Shown here one piece after another: positions 35,433 through 46,343 of a DNA stretch of 64,000 bases. Below the pieces are notes generated by a model, which saw only the letters and a program-made list of their open reading frames with translations, did no database searches and had not been told where the DNA came from. This DNA comes from Streptomyces koelreuteriae (GTDB taxonomy: Bacteria; Actinomycetota; Actinomycetes; Streptomycetales; Streptomycetaceae). Location: positions 7,316,001-7,380,000 of the forward strand of contig NZ_CP075896.1 in NCBI RefSeq assembly GCF_018604545.1, written 5' to 3'. The first letter of the stretch is position 1; each line of letters opens with the position of its first letter. The translations under genes were made by a program, and so were the position numbers.

Positions 35433-36796
35433 ACCGAACCTCCCGCCGTGCCGTCGCCGACCGCGAGCGCGGGTGCGGCGGTATCCCGGGGACGTCCGGC
35501 GGATCGCGCCGGCCGGGCCCGGACCGTGCCGACCAGGACGATGCCGACGACCTCGTGCCGGGCGTCCGCACACGCCTCGGCGATGCCCGACAGCTCTCCG
35601 GCGGTCCGGCTGCCCGCGCTGAGCACGACCAGGGCCCCGGACTCGTGGCCGCGGTCGGGCACCACCGGCTGGGACACCGAGACCCGCACCACCCGCAGCC
35701 GCGGATCGCCCTCGGCCTCGGCGACGAGCTGCCCGGCGGCCCGGTGGGCGGTCTCGTCGCCGTCCGGGACGACGACCAACAGCTCTCGAGGAGACGGGAC
35801 TCGCTCGCGCAGGCGGGCGCACACCCGCCGGTAGCGGAGCCGCATCCCGGCCTCGTCGCCGGACGTCTGCGGACTCGGCAGGTCCCACCGGACGTCGACG
35901 CCCAGCAGCCGGCGGATCCGGGCCCGCGGGCCGTCGTCCTCGGGCCGGTGCGCGGGCGGTTCGGCGGGAACGTCGACGGTGCCCAGCGGCGCCGAACCCA
36001 GCGCCGCGGCGATCTCCGGTTCGCCGCGCAGCCGGCTGCTCATCCGCGCGGCGGTGAGATGGCCGATGACCGCGAGCAGGAAGAACAGCAGCGCTCCGCC
36101 GACGACGAGCTGCGTCCTCGTCGGCGGTGCCTCGCCGTCCGGCCGGGCCGCGGGCCCCATGACGACCATGTTGGCCTTGCCGGCGGCCGGGTCGGCCTCG
36201 TCCAGCTTCTTCATGGCCTCCTGCAGCGTGGTGCGCAGCTTCGCCAGCTCGGTGCGGGTCTGCACGCTCTCCACGGTCCGCCCCGGATCGGCCGCGTCGG
36301 CCAGCTCGGTGATACGACGGCTGGTCTGCACCACCAGCTGCCGCAGCGCCTCGGGCCGCGCCGCCGCCTCGGAGTCGGTGTCCTCGCCCGCGATCCGCGC
36401 GGCGAAGGCGACGAACTGCTGGGCCACCTGGTCGGAGAGCCGCTGCGCGCGCTGCGGGGTGTCGGCCGTGCCCGAGATCTCGATGATGTTCCCGTCGGCG
36501 GCCTCGGCGCTCACCCGGTCCCGCAGTTCGCCGCCGTCGACCCCGTCCCAGCCGAGTGCGGCGGCCGCACGGTCGACCACCACCGAACTGCTGGCGATCT
36601 GTGCCTGAGTCAGCAGCTCGCGCTCCTCCCACGCGCCCGGCAGCAGCACGGATGCCGACGTCGTATAGCGCGGGGGAAACAGCAGGGAGGTGCCCAAGCC
36701 GACGAGCGCGCCCAGCACGGCGAGGAAGAGCAGAAGCCGCGCACGCCGACGGATAATCCGCCCGATCGTGACCAGGCGTATCGTTTCATCGTTCAA
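35429..36796 (-). CDS. Second Wzz-like chain-length protein, also kinase-dead
   Basis: 455 aa. The membrane helices are at about 18-40 (ARLLLFLAVLGALVGLGTSLL) and 220-240, with a long helical region between them. The cytosolic part shows a decayed P-loop-like stretch (RELLVVVPDGDETAHRAAGQLV) without GKS/T. Together with the next gene it forms two tandem regulators of chain length and export. The TTG at 36796 is the only plausible start: it lies 10 nt after the upstream stop and follows GAGG. Confidence 0.85.
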   Translation of the reverse strand: MNDETIRLVTIGRIIRRRARLLLFLAVLGALVGLGTSLLFPPRYTTSASVLLPGAWEERELLTQAQIASSSVVVDRAAAALGWDGVDGGELRDRVSAEAADGNIIEISGTADTPQRAQRLSDQVAQQFVAFAARIAGEDTDSEAAARPEALRQLVVQTSRRITELADAADPGRTVESVQTRTELAKLRTTLQEAMKKLDEADPAAGKANMVVMGPAARPDGEAPPTRTQLVVGGALLFFLLAVIGHLTAARMSSRLRGEPEIAAALGSAPLGTVDVPAEPPAHRPEDDGPRARIRRLLGVDVRWDLPSPQTSGDEAGMRLRYRRVCARLRERVPSPRELLVVVPDGDETAHRAAGQLVAEAEGDPRLRVVRVSVSQPVVPDRGHESGALVVLSAGSRTAGELSGIAEACADARHEVVGIVLVGTVRARPARSAGRPRDTAAPALAVGDGTAGGSV

Positions 36797-36806
36797 CTGT
36801 GCTGCC

Positions 36807-38061
36807 TCATCCCTGCCTGTTACGGGTCGTCCGCGACACCGGAGCGTGGTCACGGCAGGCAGCGGCGTAGGCGGCGAGCAGCGACGCCTGCGAGTTCCGC
36901 CAGGAGAGCGGCCCGCTGATCCGCTCCTGGCCGATCTTGCCCATCCGGGCCCGCTGCTCCGGGTCGTCCAGCAGCAGCGCGATGAGCCGGGCGAACTCCG
37001 CCTCGTCGTTCGCGGGCGCGTAGACGGCCGCGTCACCGGCGGAGACGCGCGCCTCCCGGAGGTCGAACGAGACGAGGGGCCGGCCCATCGCCATGTACTC
37101 CAGGACCTTGTTCATGGTCGACACGTCGTTGAGCGGATTGCGTGGGTCGGGGGAGAGGCACACATCGGCGGTGGACAGGTAGCGCACCAGGTCGGCGTCC
37201 GGAATGCGCCCGGTGAACTCCACCTGCTCGGCGAGCCCGAGCCGCCGCGACAGCTCCACCATCGCGTCGAAGGCGTCCCCGGCCCCGACGAACACCGCGT
37301 GCCAGTCGGTCCGCCCGACGTCGTCGCGCAGCTTCGCCAGGGCCCGCAAGGCGTAGTCCACGCCGTCCTGAGGGCCCATGACGCCGAGGTAGCACAGCAG
37401 ATGGGGCTTGCCCCGCTTCAACTCCGGCTCCGGCGGTACCGGTCGGAAACGGTCCGTCGCGGGCGCGCTGCGCACCACGAAGACGTCCTCCGGCCGCTTT
37501 CCGCCCCGGCGCACCGCGACGTCCCGATAGCTCTCGTTCGTGGCGAGCACGATGTCCGCGGCCCGGTACGTCAGCCGCTCCAGCGCGCACACGCCGCGAT
37601 AGAGCAGATCCTCGCCGCGGTCGAACCGGGAGAGATACAGCTCGGGCACCAGGTCGTGCTGGTCGAAGACGAACCGCGCGCCGCGCCTCTTCATCCACAG
37701 GGCCGGCAGGAACAGCAGGTCGGGCGGGTTGCAGGCGTGGACGACGTCGACCGGGCCGACCTTCCGGGCCAGCCGGAGCGTGTGCCACAGGGCCGTTCCG
37801 TACTCCCGCAGATAGCCGGCCGGTCCGCCGGTGGCCGCGCGCAACGGGTAGCGATGGATCCGCACCCCGTCGATCACCGCCTCCGGCTCCGTGTCCCGCT
37901 TGCTCCCCCGGGGGCAGATGACGTGCACCTCCCAGCCCGCGTCGCGCAGCGTCGTGCACTCCTGCCACACGCGCCGGTCGAACGGCACCGACAGGTTCTC
38001 CACCAGGACCAGCGCGCGCCGGTTCGTCCCGTCGCCGCCGGCCGTTTCACTGAACGATGTG

Positions 38062-38072
<11 letters not shown>
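36807..38072 (-). CDS. Family 4 glycosyltransferase
   Basis: 421 aa GT-B enzyme. The N-terminal part has VENLSVPFDRRVWQECTTLRDAGW (split by the loop), a signature of the WcaI/GT4-5 group that removes and adds sugars on lipid carriers. FDQHDLVPELYLSRF follows, and the donor domain has LCYLGVMGPQDGVDYALRAL (split). The classic EX7E is replaced by a PLNDVSTMNKVLEYMAMGRP segment. The TTG at 38072 overlaps the dehydrogenase end by 11 nt; it is the only start that keeps the conserved N-terminus. Confidence 0.9.
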
Positions 38073-39387
<1,315 letters not shown>

Positions 39388-39406
39388 GACGCGTTCCTCC
39401 CCCCAG

Positions 39407-39425
39407 GCAGGCCCCGACGGCCTGC
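39407..39425 (-). terminator. Stem-loop between the first and second EPS genes
   Basis: gcaggcc and ggcctgc form a perfect 7-bp stem with a 5-nt loop. It lies in the only sizeable gap of the operon (73 nt, between the sugar transferase and the AlgD-like gene). No U-tract follows. It may attenuate transcription or set a processing site so that the first gene is expressed more than the rest. Confidence 0.4.
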
Positions 39426-39460
39426 GATCCGCGCGCCGGCCCATTGACGGCCCCCGCGCA

Positions 39461-40939
39461 TCAGTACGCCCCCTGCCCGTGCAGCACCGCACGCAGCGTC
39501 TTCCACAAGATCACTGTGTCCAGCGCGAGCGACCAGTCCTCCACGTAGCGCAGGTCCAGCCGGACCGCCTCGTCCCACGACAGGTCGCTGCGTCCGCTGA
39601 TCTGCCACAGGCCGGTGAGCCCGGGCTTGACCAGCAGCCGCCGCCTGATGTCCGGCCCGTACGCCGCGGACTCCTCCGGCAGCGGAGGCCGCGGGCCGAC
39701 GAGCGACATCGATCCGGTGAGCACGTTGAACAGCTGCGGCAGCTCGTCGAGCGAGTACCGGCGCAGCACCGCCCCCACCCGGGTCACCCGCGGATCCCGG
39801 CGGAGCTTGAACAGCAGGCCCGCGCCCTCGTTGCGTTCGGCCAGTTCGGCACGGGCGCCGTGCGCCCCCGCGACCATGGTGCGGAACTTGAGGATGGTGA
39901 ACTCGCGGCCGTCCTTGCCGACCCGGCGCTGGCGGTAGAACGCCCCGCCCCGGCTGTCCATCAGCACGAGCAGCGCGACGCACGCCATCAGCGGCGCGAA
40001 CAACATCAGCAGAAACGTTGCGCCTATCCGGTCGACGACCCCCTTGACCGCCCGGCGGCCGCCGGTGAAGGCCGGCATGCTGACCCGCAGCAACGGGATC
40101 CCGAGCACCGCGTCGACGTGCAGTCGCGGGCCGGCCACCTCCATCAGCACGGGGGCCACGACCATCTCGGCGTCGCTGCCCTCGAGGTTCCAGGCCAGCC
40201 GCTGCAGCCGGTCCGGTGACCAATGCGGGTCCGGGGTGACCGCGACGACCCGGTAGCCGTCGCGGCTGACATGGCCCGCGACGTCCGTCAGCCGGCCGAC
40301 GACCGGCACTCCGTCGAGCTGATCGCCGTCCGGCCCGAGCCCGTCCGTCGTGCACACCGCGTCCACCCGCCAGCCGAGGTGCGGGAACTTGCGGGTCCGG
40401 GTGATCAGGTCGTGCACGGTGGCCGGGCTCCCGGCGGCGAGCACCGGTCTCAGACAGCGGCCCTCTTTACGCTGCTTGTGCAGCCAGAGGCGCAGCAGAT
40501 ACCGCGCGGTCATGGTGACGAGCGCGATCGCGGGGATCGCGACGAAGATCCAGAGCTTGATGTTGCGCGAGGTGAGGGCGATACCGCCGAGGGCCAGTAC
40601 GACGGTCGCCGCGAACAGCGAGCGTCCGAGCCGGCGGAATTCCTCAGCGCCCTGGCCGAGTACGGCCGGCGCCCACGCCCGGCCCACCGCGAGCGCCCCC
40701 AGCACCAGCAGCTCGGTGCCGAAGGCGAGGATTCCCCACTTCTCGTGCCAGTTGGCCGCGTCCCGCGCCCCGAAGAAGTTGCCGATCGCCGCCACCACGA
40801 AGGCGGTGGCCACGGTATCGGTGGTGATCACGGTACGGCGGTACCGCTGCTCCCAGTCGATCGCGGGCTGATCGATCGCCCCGTCCGCCAGACGCCCGCG
40901 TGCTGACGGATACGGGCTGGCTAATCCCCCTTGCCGCAC
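39461..40939 (-). CDS. Exopolysaccharide-priming polyprenyl glycosylphosphotransferase (TTA codon)
   Basis: 492 aa. About five N-terminal membrane helices and a CoA-binding-like middle domain are followed by the bacterial sugar-transferase domain (about 290-490). The domain shows FYRQRRVGKDGREFTILKFRTM (split at the loop), LRRYSLDELPQLFNVLTGSM and PLPEESAAY, with the catalytic Asp-Glu in SLDELPQ. It transfers a sugar phosphate to undecaprenyl phosphate and starts the repeat unit. It is the first gene of the operon. GTG 40939 follows GGGGGG; the frame is open further upstream. Codon 6 is TTA (40922-40924). Confidence 0.92.
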   Translation of the reverse strand: MRQGGLASPYPSARGRLADGAIDQPAIDWEQRYRRTVITTDTVATAFVVAAIGNFFGARDAANWHEKWGILAFGTELLVLGALAVGRAWAPAVLGQGAEEFRRLGRSLFAATVVLALGGIALTSRNIKLWIFVAIPAIALVTMTARYLLRLWLHKQRKEGRCLRPVLAAGSPATVHDLITRTRKFPHLGWRVDAVCTTDGLGPDGDQLDGVPVVGRLTDVAGHVSRDGYRVVAVTPDPHWSPDRLQRLAWNLEGSDAEMVVAPVLMEVAGPRLHVDAVLGIPLLRVSMPAFTGGRRAVKGVVDRIGATFLLMLFAPLMACVALLVLMDSRGGAFYRQRRVGKDGREFTILKFRTMVAGAHGARAELAERNEGAGLLFKLRRDPRVTRVGAVLRRYSLDELPQLFNVLTGSMSLVGPRPPLPEESAAYGPDIRRRLLVKPGLTGLWQISGRSDLSWDEAVRLDLRYVEDWSLALDTVILWKTLRAVLHGQGAY

Positions 40940-41318
40940 AGAACCCCCCAGGTCCCCAGTGGCTCGACGTGCTCGCCCGACACTGTTCCTCCCCCTCCGG
41001 GAGGCCCCCGCCTCCCGCGCCGTTCTCCCCCGGGGAGGCCCCCGCCTCCCTCGTCGTGCGCATGACATTCCAGCGCTCGCAGGGCTGCCTGAACAGCCCG
41101 CCCCGGCGGCAGCGGATTCGCCCGTCCCACCGGCTTGGTACAGCGTTGGACCTATTGATCATTAAGGGTCGCCTCGTGCCCGAACAGCTGAAGCACGGTC
41201 AATCTAGACCATCGGGGCCAGTATGGAGAGAGGGTGTGTGCAATTTGTGTTCAAGCTTTGAGGGTGGATACATCGATCGGCGGCCGCCGGTCGAACCCGA
41301 TGCCGAGGAGGACTGCTG
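40940..41318. promoter_or_regulatory. Divergent intergenic region carrying the EPS operon promoter
   Basis: 379 nt without a supported gene. It contains the 34-nt-period repeat described separately and a relatively AT-rich island (about 41150-41270, with attgatcattaag and caatttgtgttcaagctttgag) where promoters for the leftward EPS operon and the rightward RibD-like gene would be expected. I cannot place -10/-35 boxes with confidence. Confidence 0.45.
40999..41050. repeat. Two 18-bp palindromic repeats spaced 34 bp apart upstream of the EPS operon
   Basis: gggaggcccccgcctccc occurs exactly at 40999-41016 and again at 41033-41050. Each unit is itself an inverted repeat (gggagg/cctccc). A third, partial relative (cccccaggtcccc) lies near 40945. 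The spacing of 34 bp is close to three helical turns. Confidence 0.7.
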
Positions 41319-41882
41319 ATGCGCAGCGTGACCTATTCGATGAACGTCTCTCTCGACGGCTACATCGTCGGGCCGGACGGCGGCTTCGACTGGAGCGTGC
41401 CCGGCGAGGACGTCTTCCGCTTCTGGATCGACGAGATCCGGGACGTCGGCGTCCACCTGATGGGGCGGCGGCTGTACGAGACGATGCTCTACTGGGAGAC
41501 CGCCGAGCAGGATCCCGCGCTCGACGACGCGGGGCGCGAATGGGCAGCGCTCTGGAACCCGCTCCCCAAGGTGGTCTTCTCCACCACCCTGTCGACGGTG
41601 GAGGGGCATGCCCGCCTGGCCTCCGGCGGCGTGGCGGAGGAGATCGAGCGGCTGCGGGCCGAGCCGGGGGAGGGCGAGATCGCGATCGGCGGCGCGACGC
41701 TCGCCGCCGAGGCCGCCGCGTCGGGCCTGATCGACGAGTACCGGGCCATGGTCTACCCGGTGCTGGTCGGCGGCGGCATCTCCTTCTTTCCCCGGAACGA
41801 GCGCCGGGTGGATCTCGAACTCGTGGAGACCCGCACCTACAGCTCGAACGTCGTCTACCTCCGCCACCGCGTGACGCGCTAG
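41319..41882 (+). CDS. Dihydrofolate reductase-family (RibD C-terminal domain) protein
   Basis: 187 aa single-domain reductase. The N-terminus SVTYSMNVSLDGYIVGPDGGFDW, the GRRLYETM segment and GGATLAAEAAASGLIDEY with PVLVGGG are the family landmarks. Members use NADPH; most stand-alone copies have no assigned substrate. ATG 41319 follows GAGGAGG. It converges on and slightly overlaps the F420-type oxidoreductase and is divergent from the EPS operon. Confidence 0.92.
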   Translation: MRSVTYSMNVSLDGYIVGPDGGFDWSVPGEDVFRFWIDEIRDVGVHLMGRRLYETMLYWETAEQDPALDDAGREWAALWNPLPKVVFSTTLSTVEGHARLASGGVAEEIERLRAEPGEGEIAIGGATLAAEAAASGLIDEYRAMVYPVLVGGGISFFPRNERRVDLELVETRTYSSNVVYLRHRVTR

Positions 41883-42778
41883 CCGGCTCCACCCTCTCGC
41901 AACCGCGCGATGACCGGCGCGAACGCCTCCATGTACGGCTCCAGGACGGTCAGATACGTGAAGCCGTAGCGCTCGCGCCGGGCCAGGACCTGGGCGGTGA
42001 TCTCGTCCGTCGTGCCGACCAGGGTCACCGGAAGGTCCAGGACCTCATCGGCCGTCAGACCCGGTACGCGGTCCAGCAACGGCTGGATGGCGGCCTCGCG
42101 GTCCTCGGTGCCGATCACCACCTGCACGAGCAGGTTCAGCTCGGCCGGCTCCGCGCGGCCCTCCGCGAACTTCAGATACCGCGCCACCCGCTCTTCGAGG
42201 TCGTCCGGGCTGATCGGCGTCAACTGCCCGGTGGTGCTGCCGGGTGCCGTGCGCGCACCCGTGAACGCCGCTATGTCGGCGTGCTCGGCGGCCAGCCGCA
42301 GCATCCGGTCGCCGTTCCCGCCGACCAGCAGCGGTATCCGCGGGCGCTGCGCCGCCCGCGGCTGGTGTTCCTCGGAGGCCAGCAGCCGCTCCAACTCCTC
42401 CACGGTGCGCCGCAGATGGTCCACCCGCTCGCCCGGCGAGCCGAACGGCAGCCCGGCCGACTCGTGCTCGTCCCGTGCGTAGCCGGTGCCTATCCCGAGC
42501 TCCAGGCGCCCGCCCGTCAGCGCGTCCGTCGTCGCCACCTCGCGGGCCAGCAGCGCCGGGTTCCAGAAACCGGCGTTGAGCGTGAAGGTGCCGAGCCTCG
42601 GCCGCTCGGTCGCCTCGGCCGCCGCCACCAGCGCCGGGAAGGGCGCGGGCATGCCCAGATGGTCGGGGACGAGGATCACGTCGTAGCCGAGCTCCTCGGC
42701 CCGGCGGCACTTGGCGCGCCACTCCTCGCCAGGGGCGGCCGTGAGCATGTTGATTCCGAAACGGAACGGGCGCGGCAT
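41879..42778 (-). CDS. LLM-class F420-dependent oxidoreductase
   Basis: 299 aa luciferase-like monooxygenase fold (TIM barrel). FGINMLTAAP at the N-terminus, AEELGYDVILVPDHLG and LELGIGTGYARDEHESAGLPF (split) are typical of actinobacterial LLM oxidoreductases that use F420 rather than FMN. Substrate is unknown. It overlaps the stop of the RibD-like gene by 4 nt in convergent orientation and is 46 nt downstream of the ABC permease. Confidence 0.92.
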   Translation of the reverse strand: MPRPFRFGINMLTAAPGEEWRAKCRRAEELGYDVILVPDHLGMPAPFPALVAAAEATERPRLGTFTLNAGFWNPALLAREVATTDALTGGRLELGIGTGYARDEHESAGLPFGSPGERVDHLRRTVEELERLLASEEHQPRAAQRPRIPLLVGGNGDRMLRLAAEHADIAAFTGARTAPGSTTGQLTPISPDDLEERVARYLKFAEGRAEPAELNLLVQVVIGTEDREAAIQPLLDRVPGLTADEVLDLPVTLVGTTDEITAQVLARRERYGFTYLTVLEPYMEAFAPVIARLREGGAG

Positions 42779-42824
42779 GAACTCTCCTCACCGGGAAGGG
42801 ACTTGAGTGACTGCCGCGATTCCA

Positions 42825-45392
42825 TCATTCGTGCGCGATGGCCGCCAGTACATTCATGCGCGATGCACGCAACGCCGGCAGCAGCGCCGCCACCACGCCC
42901 ACCACCGCCGAGCCGATCACCACCGCGACGATCGTCCCCCACGGGATCGCCAGGGCCGTCATGCCCTGGAGCGCCAGCACCTGCTGCGTGCACACACCCC
43001 ACACCAGCCCCAGCGCCAGCCCCAGGACCGCCCCGAACACCGCGATCACCACCGACTCCAGCCGGATCATCCGCCGGAGCTGACGCCGGGCCAGCCCGAT
43101 CGCCCGCAGCAGCCCGATCTCCCGGGTGCGTTCGACGACCGACAGGGCGAGGGTGTTGACCACGCCGAGCACCGCGATGATGATCGCCAGCCCCAGCAGC
43201 GCGTACACCAAGTACAGCAGGACGGCGATCTGGTCGTGCACCAGCTGCTTGTAGTCGGCCAGGTCCCGCACCTGCACCTGCGGGTACGGATCCAGGGTCC
43301 GTTCCAGGTTCGCGCGCAGGTCGTCGTCGCTCGTGCCGGGGGTGGCGTTGACGTACAGCGCGGAGTCCTGCCCGCCCGGCGCGTACCGTTCCAGGGTGGC
43401 GAGCCCGAAGTAGAGCCCGCCCTGGGTGCCGAATCCTTCGGCGGAGTCCTGGTCGGTGAGGGCCCCGACCTTCAGCTCGGCCGTGCGTCCGCCCTGGAAC
43501 TGAACCGGGACGGTGCTGCCCACCCGCACGCCGTGGTCGCGCGCGAAGTCCCGGTCCATGGCCAGGCGCCCGTCCGCCAGCGCCGCCGCCGAGTCCCCTT
43601 GCGCGTACGTGATGTTGGCGACCTCGTCGAGCCGCGGATCGTAGCCCGCCGCGGTCGTCTCCACCCGGTCGCCGTCCGGCAGCCGCACCGCGACCGGCGT
43701 GAACCGCCCCCGCACCACCAGGCCCACGCCGTCGGTGCCGCGCACCTCGTCGGTGACCTCCTTCGGGAACGGCAGGAAGTTGGTGTTCTGGATGACGTAG
43801 TCGGCGCCCAGCGTCTTGTCGATCTGCTGGTCGAACGACTTGGTCATCGAGGCGCTGGCCACCGACATCCCGCCCACCAGGGCGAGTCCCACCATCAGGG
43901 CCGCCGCGGTGGCCCCCGTACGGCGGGGATTGCGCAGGGCGTTGCGCTGGCTCATCCGGCCGATCGACCCGAACAGCGCGGGGAAGGCCGCGCCGAGCAC
44001 CCGGATCACCGGGCGCACCAGCAGCGGACCGGCGATCACGGTGGCGATCAAGGTCAGCACGACACCGAGCCCCAGCAGGGACGCCGCCGACGAGGTCTGT
44101 CCGGACGCCGCGCACCCCGCGAGCGCCGCCGCCCCGGCCGCCCCGACGATCGCGCCCGCCACCGCGCGCATCCGCAGCGGCCGGCCCACCCCGGCGACCT
44201 CGGCGTCCGAGAGCGCGGCCATCGGCGAGACCCCCGCGGCCCGCCGCGCCGGAAGGTACGCGGCGACGAAGGTGACCCCGAGTCCGACGACGTACGCCGT
44301 CACGGGCGTCACCCAGCCGATGACCATCTCGCCGGCGTCGATGTTCATGCCGAGCAGACCCATCAGCTCGATGAGCCCGGCCGCCAGCCCGATGCCCGCC
44401 GCGAGCCCCAGCGTGGAGCCGACGAGGCCGAGCAGCAGGGCCTCGACGAGGACCGAGCGGCGGACCTGGCGCCGGTCGGCGCCGAGCGCGCGCAGCAGCC
44501 CCAGCTCGCGGGTGCGCTGGGCGATGAGCATGGAGAAGGTGTTGACGATCAGGAACACACCCACCAGCACGGCGATCCCGGCGAACCCGACCATCACGTA
44601 CTTGATGACGTCGAGGAATCCGCCGAGCTGCTCGACGTCCGACTCGGCCTGCTCGCCGGCCGTCCTGAAGTCGTAGGTGTGCGCGCCCAGCGCGGCGGAC
44701 ACGCGCTGCTTGAGCTGTGCGTCGCTGACCCCGTCGGCGGCGTCGACCGAGATACTGGTGGCGCCTCCCGGGCTGCCCAGCAGTTTCGTCTGCGCGGTCC
44801 GGGTGTCGAAGAAGACCAGGGCGGCGCCGGGGTTGGTGGTGGTGAAGGTGACGATGCCGACGACCTCGACCTTGAACGACCCGGGCGGCGCGATCACGGT
44901 GAGGGTGTCACCGATCTTCACGTCCTTGCGGCCGGCGGTCTCCGAGTCGAGCAGCGCCTCGGCGGGGCCGCGCGGGGCGTGACCCGAGGTCAGCTCCACC
45001 GGGCTGCGCTCGGTCGGGTTCCAGGCGGTGCCGAGCGTGGGAGCCCCCGTGGTCGGGCCCACCGGCTCGTTCTTCTCGTCGGCGACCGTGAGGCCGTCCA
45101 CGTCCACCTCGGCCCGCGCCGCCGCGACCCCGTCGACCTGCCGCACCCGTGCGGCGAGCGCGGCCGGCAGGGTGGCCGTCCGGCCGGAGGGCACGGCCTC
45201 GTCGAGGTCCTCCTTCGGGCTGACCGTGACATCGGCGGCGGTGGAGGCGAACAGCCGGTCGAACGTACGGCTGACCGTGTCCGAGAAGATCAGGCTGCCC
45301 GCGACGAAGGCGACGGACAGCAGGACGGCGAGCGCGGAGAGCAGCAGCCGCCCCTTGTGCGCCAGGAAGCTTCTCAGGGTCGCCTTGAGCAC
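42825..45392 (-). CDS. ABC transporter permease (MacB/FtsX type, duplicated)
   Basis: 855 aa with two MacB-type periplasmic domains and two FtsX cores. Membrane helices are predicted near the N-terminus (LLLSALAVLLSVAFVAGSLIF), three around 265-365, two around 405-455, one near 500 and three at the C-terminus (about 720-840). This 10-helix layout belongs to the lipoprotein/antibiotic mechanotransmission exporters. The C-terminal end LLPALRASRMNVLAAIAHE is family-typical. GTG 45392 lies 3 nt after the ATPase stop, so the two form one exporter. Confidence 0.93.
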   Translation of the reverse strand: MLKATLRSFLAHKGRLLLSALAVLLSVAFVAGSLIFSDTVSRTFDRLFASTAADVTVSPKEDLDEAVPSGRTATLPAALAARVRQVDGVAAARAEVDVDGLTVADEKNEPVGPTTGAPTLGTAWNPTERSPVELTSGHAPRGPAEALLDSETAGRKDVKIGDTLTVIAPPGSFKVEVVGIVTFTTTNPGAALVFFDTRTAQTKLLGSPGGATSISVDAADGVSDAQLKQRVSAALGAHTYDFRTAGEQAESDVEQLGGFLDVIKYVMVGFAGIAVLVGVFLIVNTFSMLIAQRTRELGLLRALGADRRQVRRSVLVEALLLGLVGSTLGLAAGIGLAAGLIELMGLLGMNIDAGEMVIGWVTPVTAYVVGLGVTFVAAYLPARRAAGVSPMAALSDAEVAGVGRPLRMRAVAGAIVGAAGAAALAGCAASGQTSSAASLLGLGVVLTLIATVIAGPLLVRPVIRVLGAAFPALFGSIGRMSQRNALRNPRRTGATAAALMVGLALVGGMSVASASMTKSFDQQIDKTLGADYVIQNTNFLPFPKEVTDEVRGTDGVGLVVRGRFTPVAVRLPDGDRVETTAAGYDPRLDEVANITYAQGDSAAALADGRLAMDRDFARDHGVRVGSTVPVQFQGGRTAELKVGALTDQDSAEGFGTQGGLYFGLATLERYAPGGQDSALYVNATPGTSDDDLRANLERTLDPYPQVQVRDLADYKQLVHDQIAVLLYLVYALLGLAIIIAVLGVVNTLALSVVERTREIGLLRAIGLARRQLRRMIRLESVVIAVFGAVLGLALGLVWGVCTQQVLALQGMTALAIPWGTIVAVVIGSAVVGVVAALLPALRASRMNVLAAIAHE

Positions 45393-45395
45393 GGG

Positions 45396-46235
45396 TCAGT
45401 TCTCCTCGGCGGACGGCGTGTCCTCGGACCTCGCGGCGGACGGGGTGTCCTCGAACCGGGTGCGGATCGTGTCGAACCTCTTCATCCGCTCCAGCACGGC
45501 CTCCGCCGTCGGCCGCGGCATCTCGTCCACGATCCGCCCGTCCCCGAGGAAGAGCACCAGGTCCGAGTGGGCGGCGGCGCCCGGGTCGTGGGTGACCATG
45601 ACGACCGTCTGGCCCAGCTGGTCCACCGCCTCGCGCAGAAAGCCGAGCACCTCCAGACCGGCGCGCGAGTCGAGGTTGCCGGTCGGCTCGTCCGCGAAGA
45701 TCAGCTCGGGCCGCGAGGCCAGGGCCCGCGCACAGGCCACGCGCTGCTGCTGGCCCCCGGAGAGCTGCGACGGCCGGTGCTTGAGCCGGTCCCGCAGCCC
45801 CAGGGTGTCGATGACCTGGTCCAGCCACGACTCGTCGGGCTTCCGGCCCGCGATGTCCATGGGCAGGGTGATGTTCTCCAGCGCGTTCAGGGTCGGGATG
45901 AGGTTGAACGACTGGAACATGAACCCGATCCGGTCCCGGCGCAGCCGCGTCAGCTCGCGCTCCTTCAGCCCCGTGATCTCCGTGTCGCCGAGCCACACCT
46001 GACCGGCCGAGACGGTGTCGAGCCCCGCCAGGCAGTGCATCAGCGTGGACTTCCCGGAGCCCGACGGCCCCATCACCGCGGTGAACCGGCCCCGCGCGAC
46101 ATCCACGTCCACCGAGTCCAGCGCGAGCACGGCCGTCTCGCCCGAGCCGTACGCCTTGGTCAGACCGCGGGCGCGGGCCGCGATCCCGTCGGCCGACGCG
46201 AGGCCTGGGGCGTGCTCCGCAGCAGGTGTGGACAA
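45396..46235 (-). CDS. ABC transporter ATP-binding protein (MacB/LolD type)
   Basis: 279 aa. Walker A GPSGSGKST, the LolD/MacB-type Q-loop FQSFNLIPTLNALENI, signature LSGGQQQRVACARALA, Walker B LIFADEPTGNLD and the switch VTHDPGAA are all intact. The protein starts at TTG 46235, which has GGAGG five bases upstream. A longer in-frame start at 46304 is possible but would have to pass through the promoter region. It drives the duplicated FtsX permease downstream. Confidence 0.94.
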   Translation of the reverse strand: MSTPAAEHAPGLASADGIAARARGLTKAYGSGETAVLALDSVDVDVARGRFTAVMGPSGSGKSTLMHCLAGLDTVSAGQVWLGDTEITGLKERELTRLRRDRIGFMFQSFNLIPTLNALENITLPMDIAGRKPDESWLDQVIDTLGLRDRLKHRPSQLSGGQQQRVACARALASRPELIFADEPTGNLDSRAGLEVLGFLREAVDQLGQTVVMVTHDPGAAAHSDLVLFLGDGRIVDEMPRPTAEAVLERMKRFDTIRTRFEDTPSAARSEDTPSAEEN

Positions 46236-46343
46236 GGCCGCCTCCTCGGGGTGGATGTCCGGACTTCGCCGTCTTGCCCGAGGGTAATGTGACGCGGCCC
46301 ACACTCGGTATCCTCCGCGAGTCGGAGTCCCGGCCTTGCCGGT

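Noticed and set aside
42807..46292. Long plus-strand frame opposite the MacB-like exporter
   Set aside because: Same GC-bias artefact; the minus strand has complete ABC motifs and correct codon usage.
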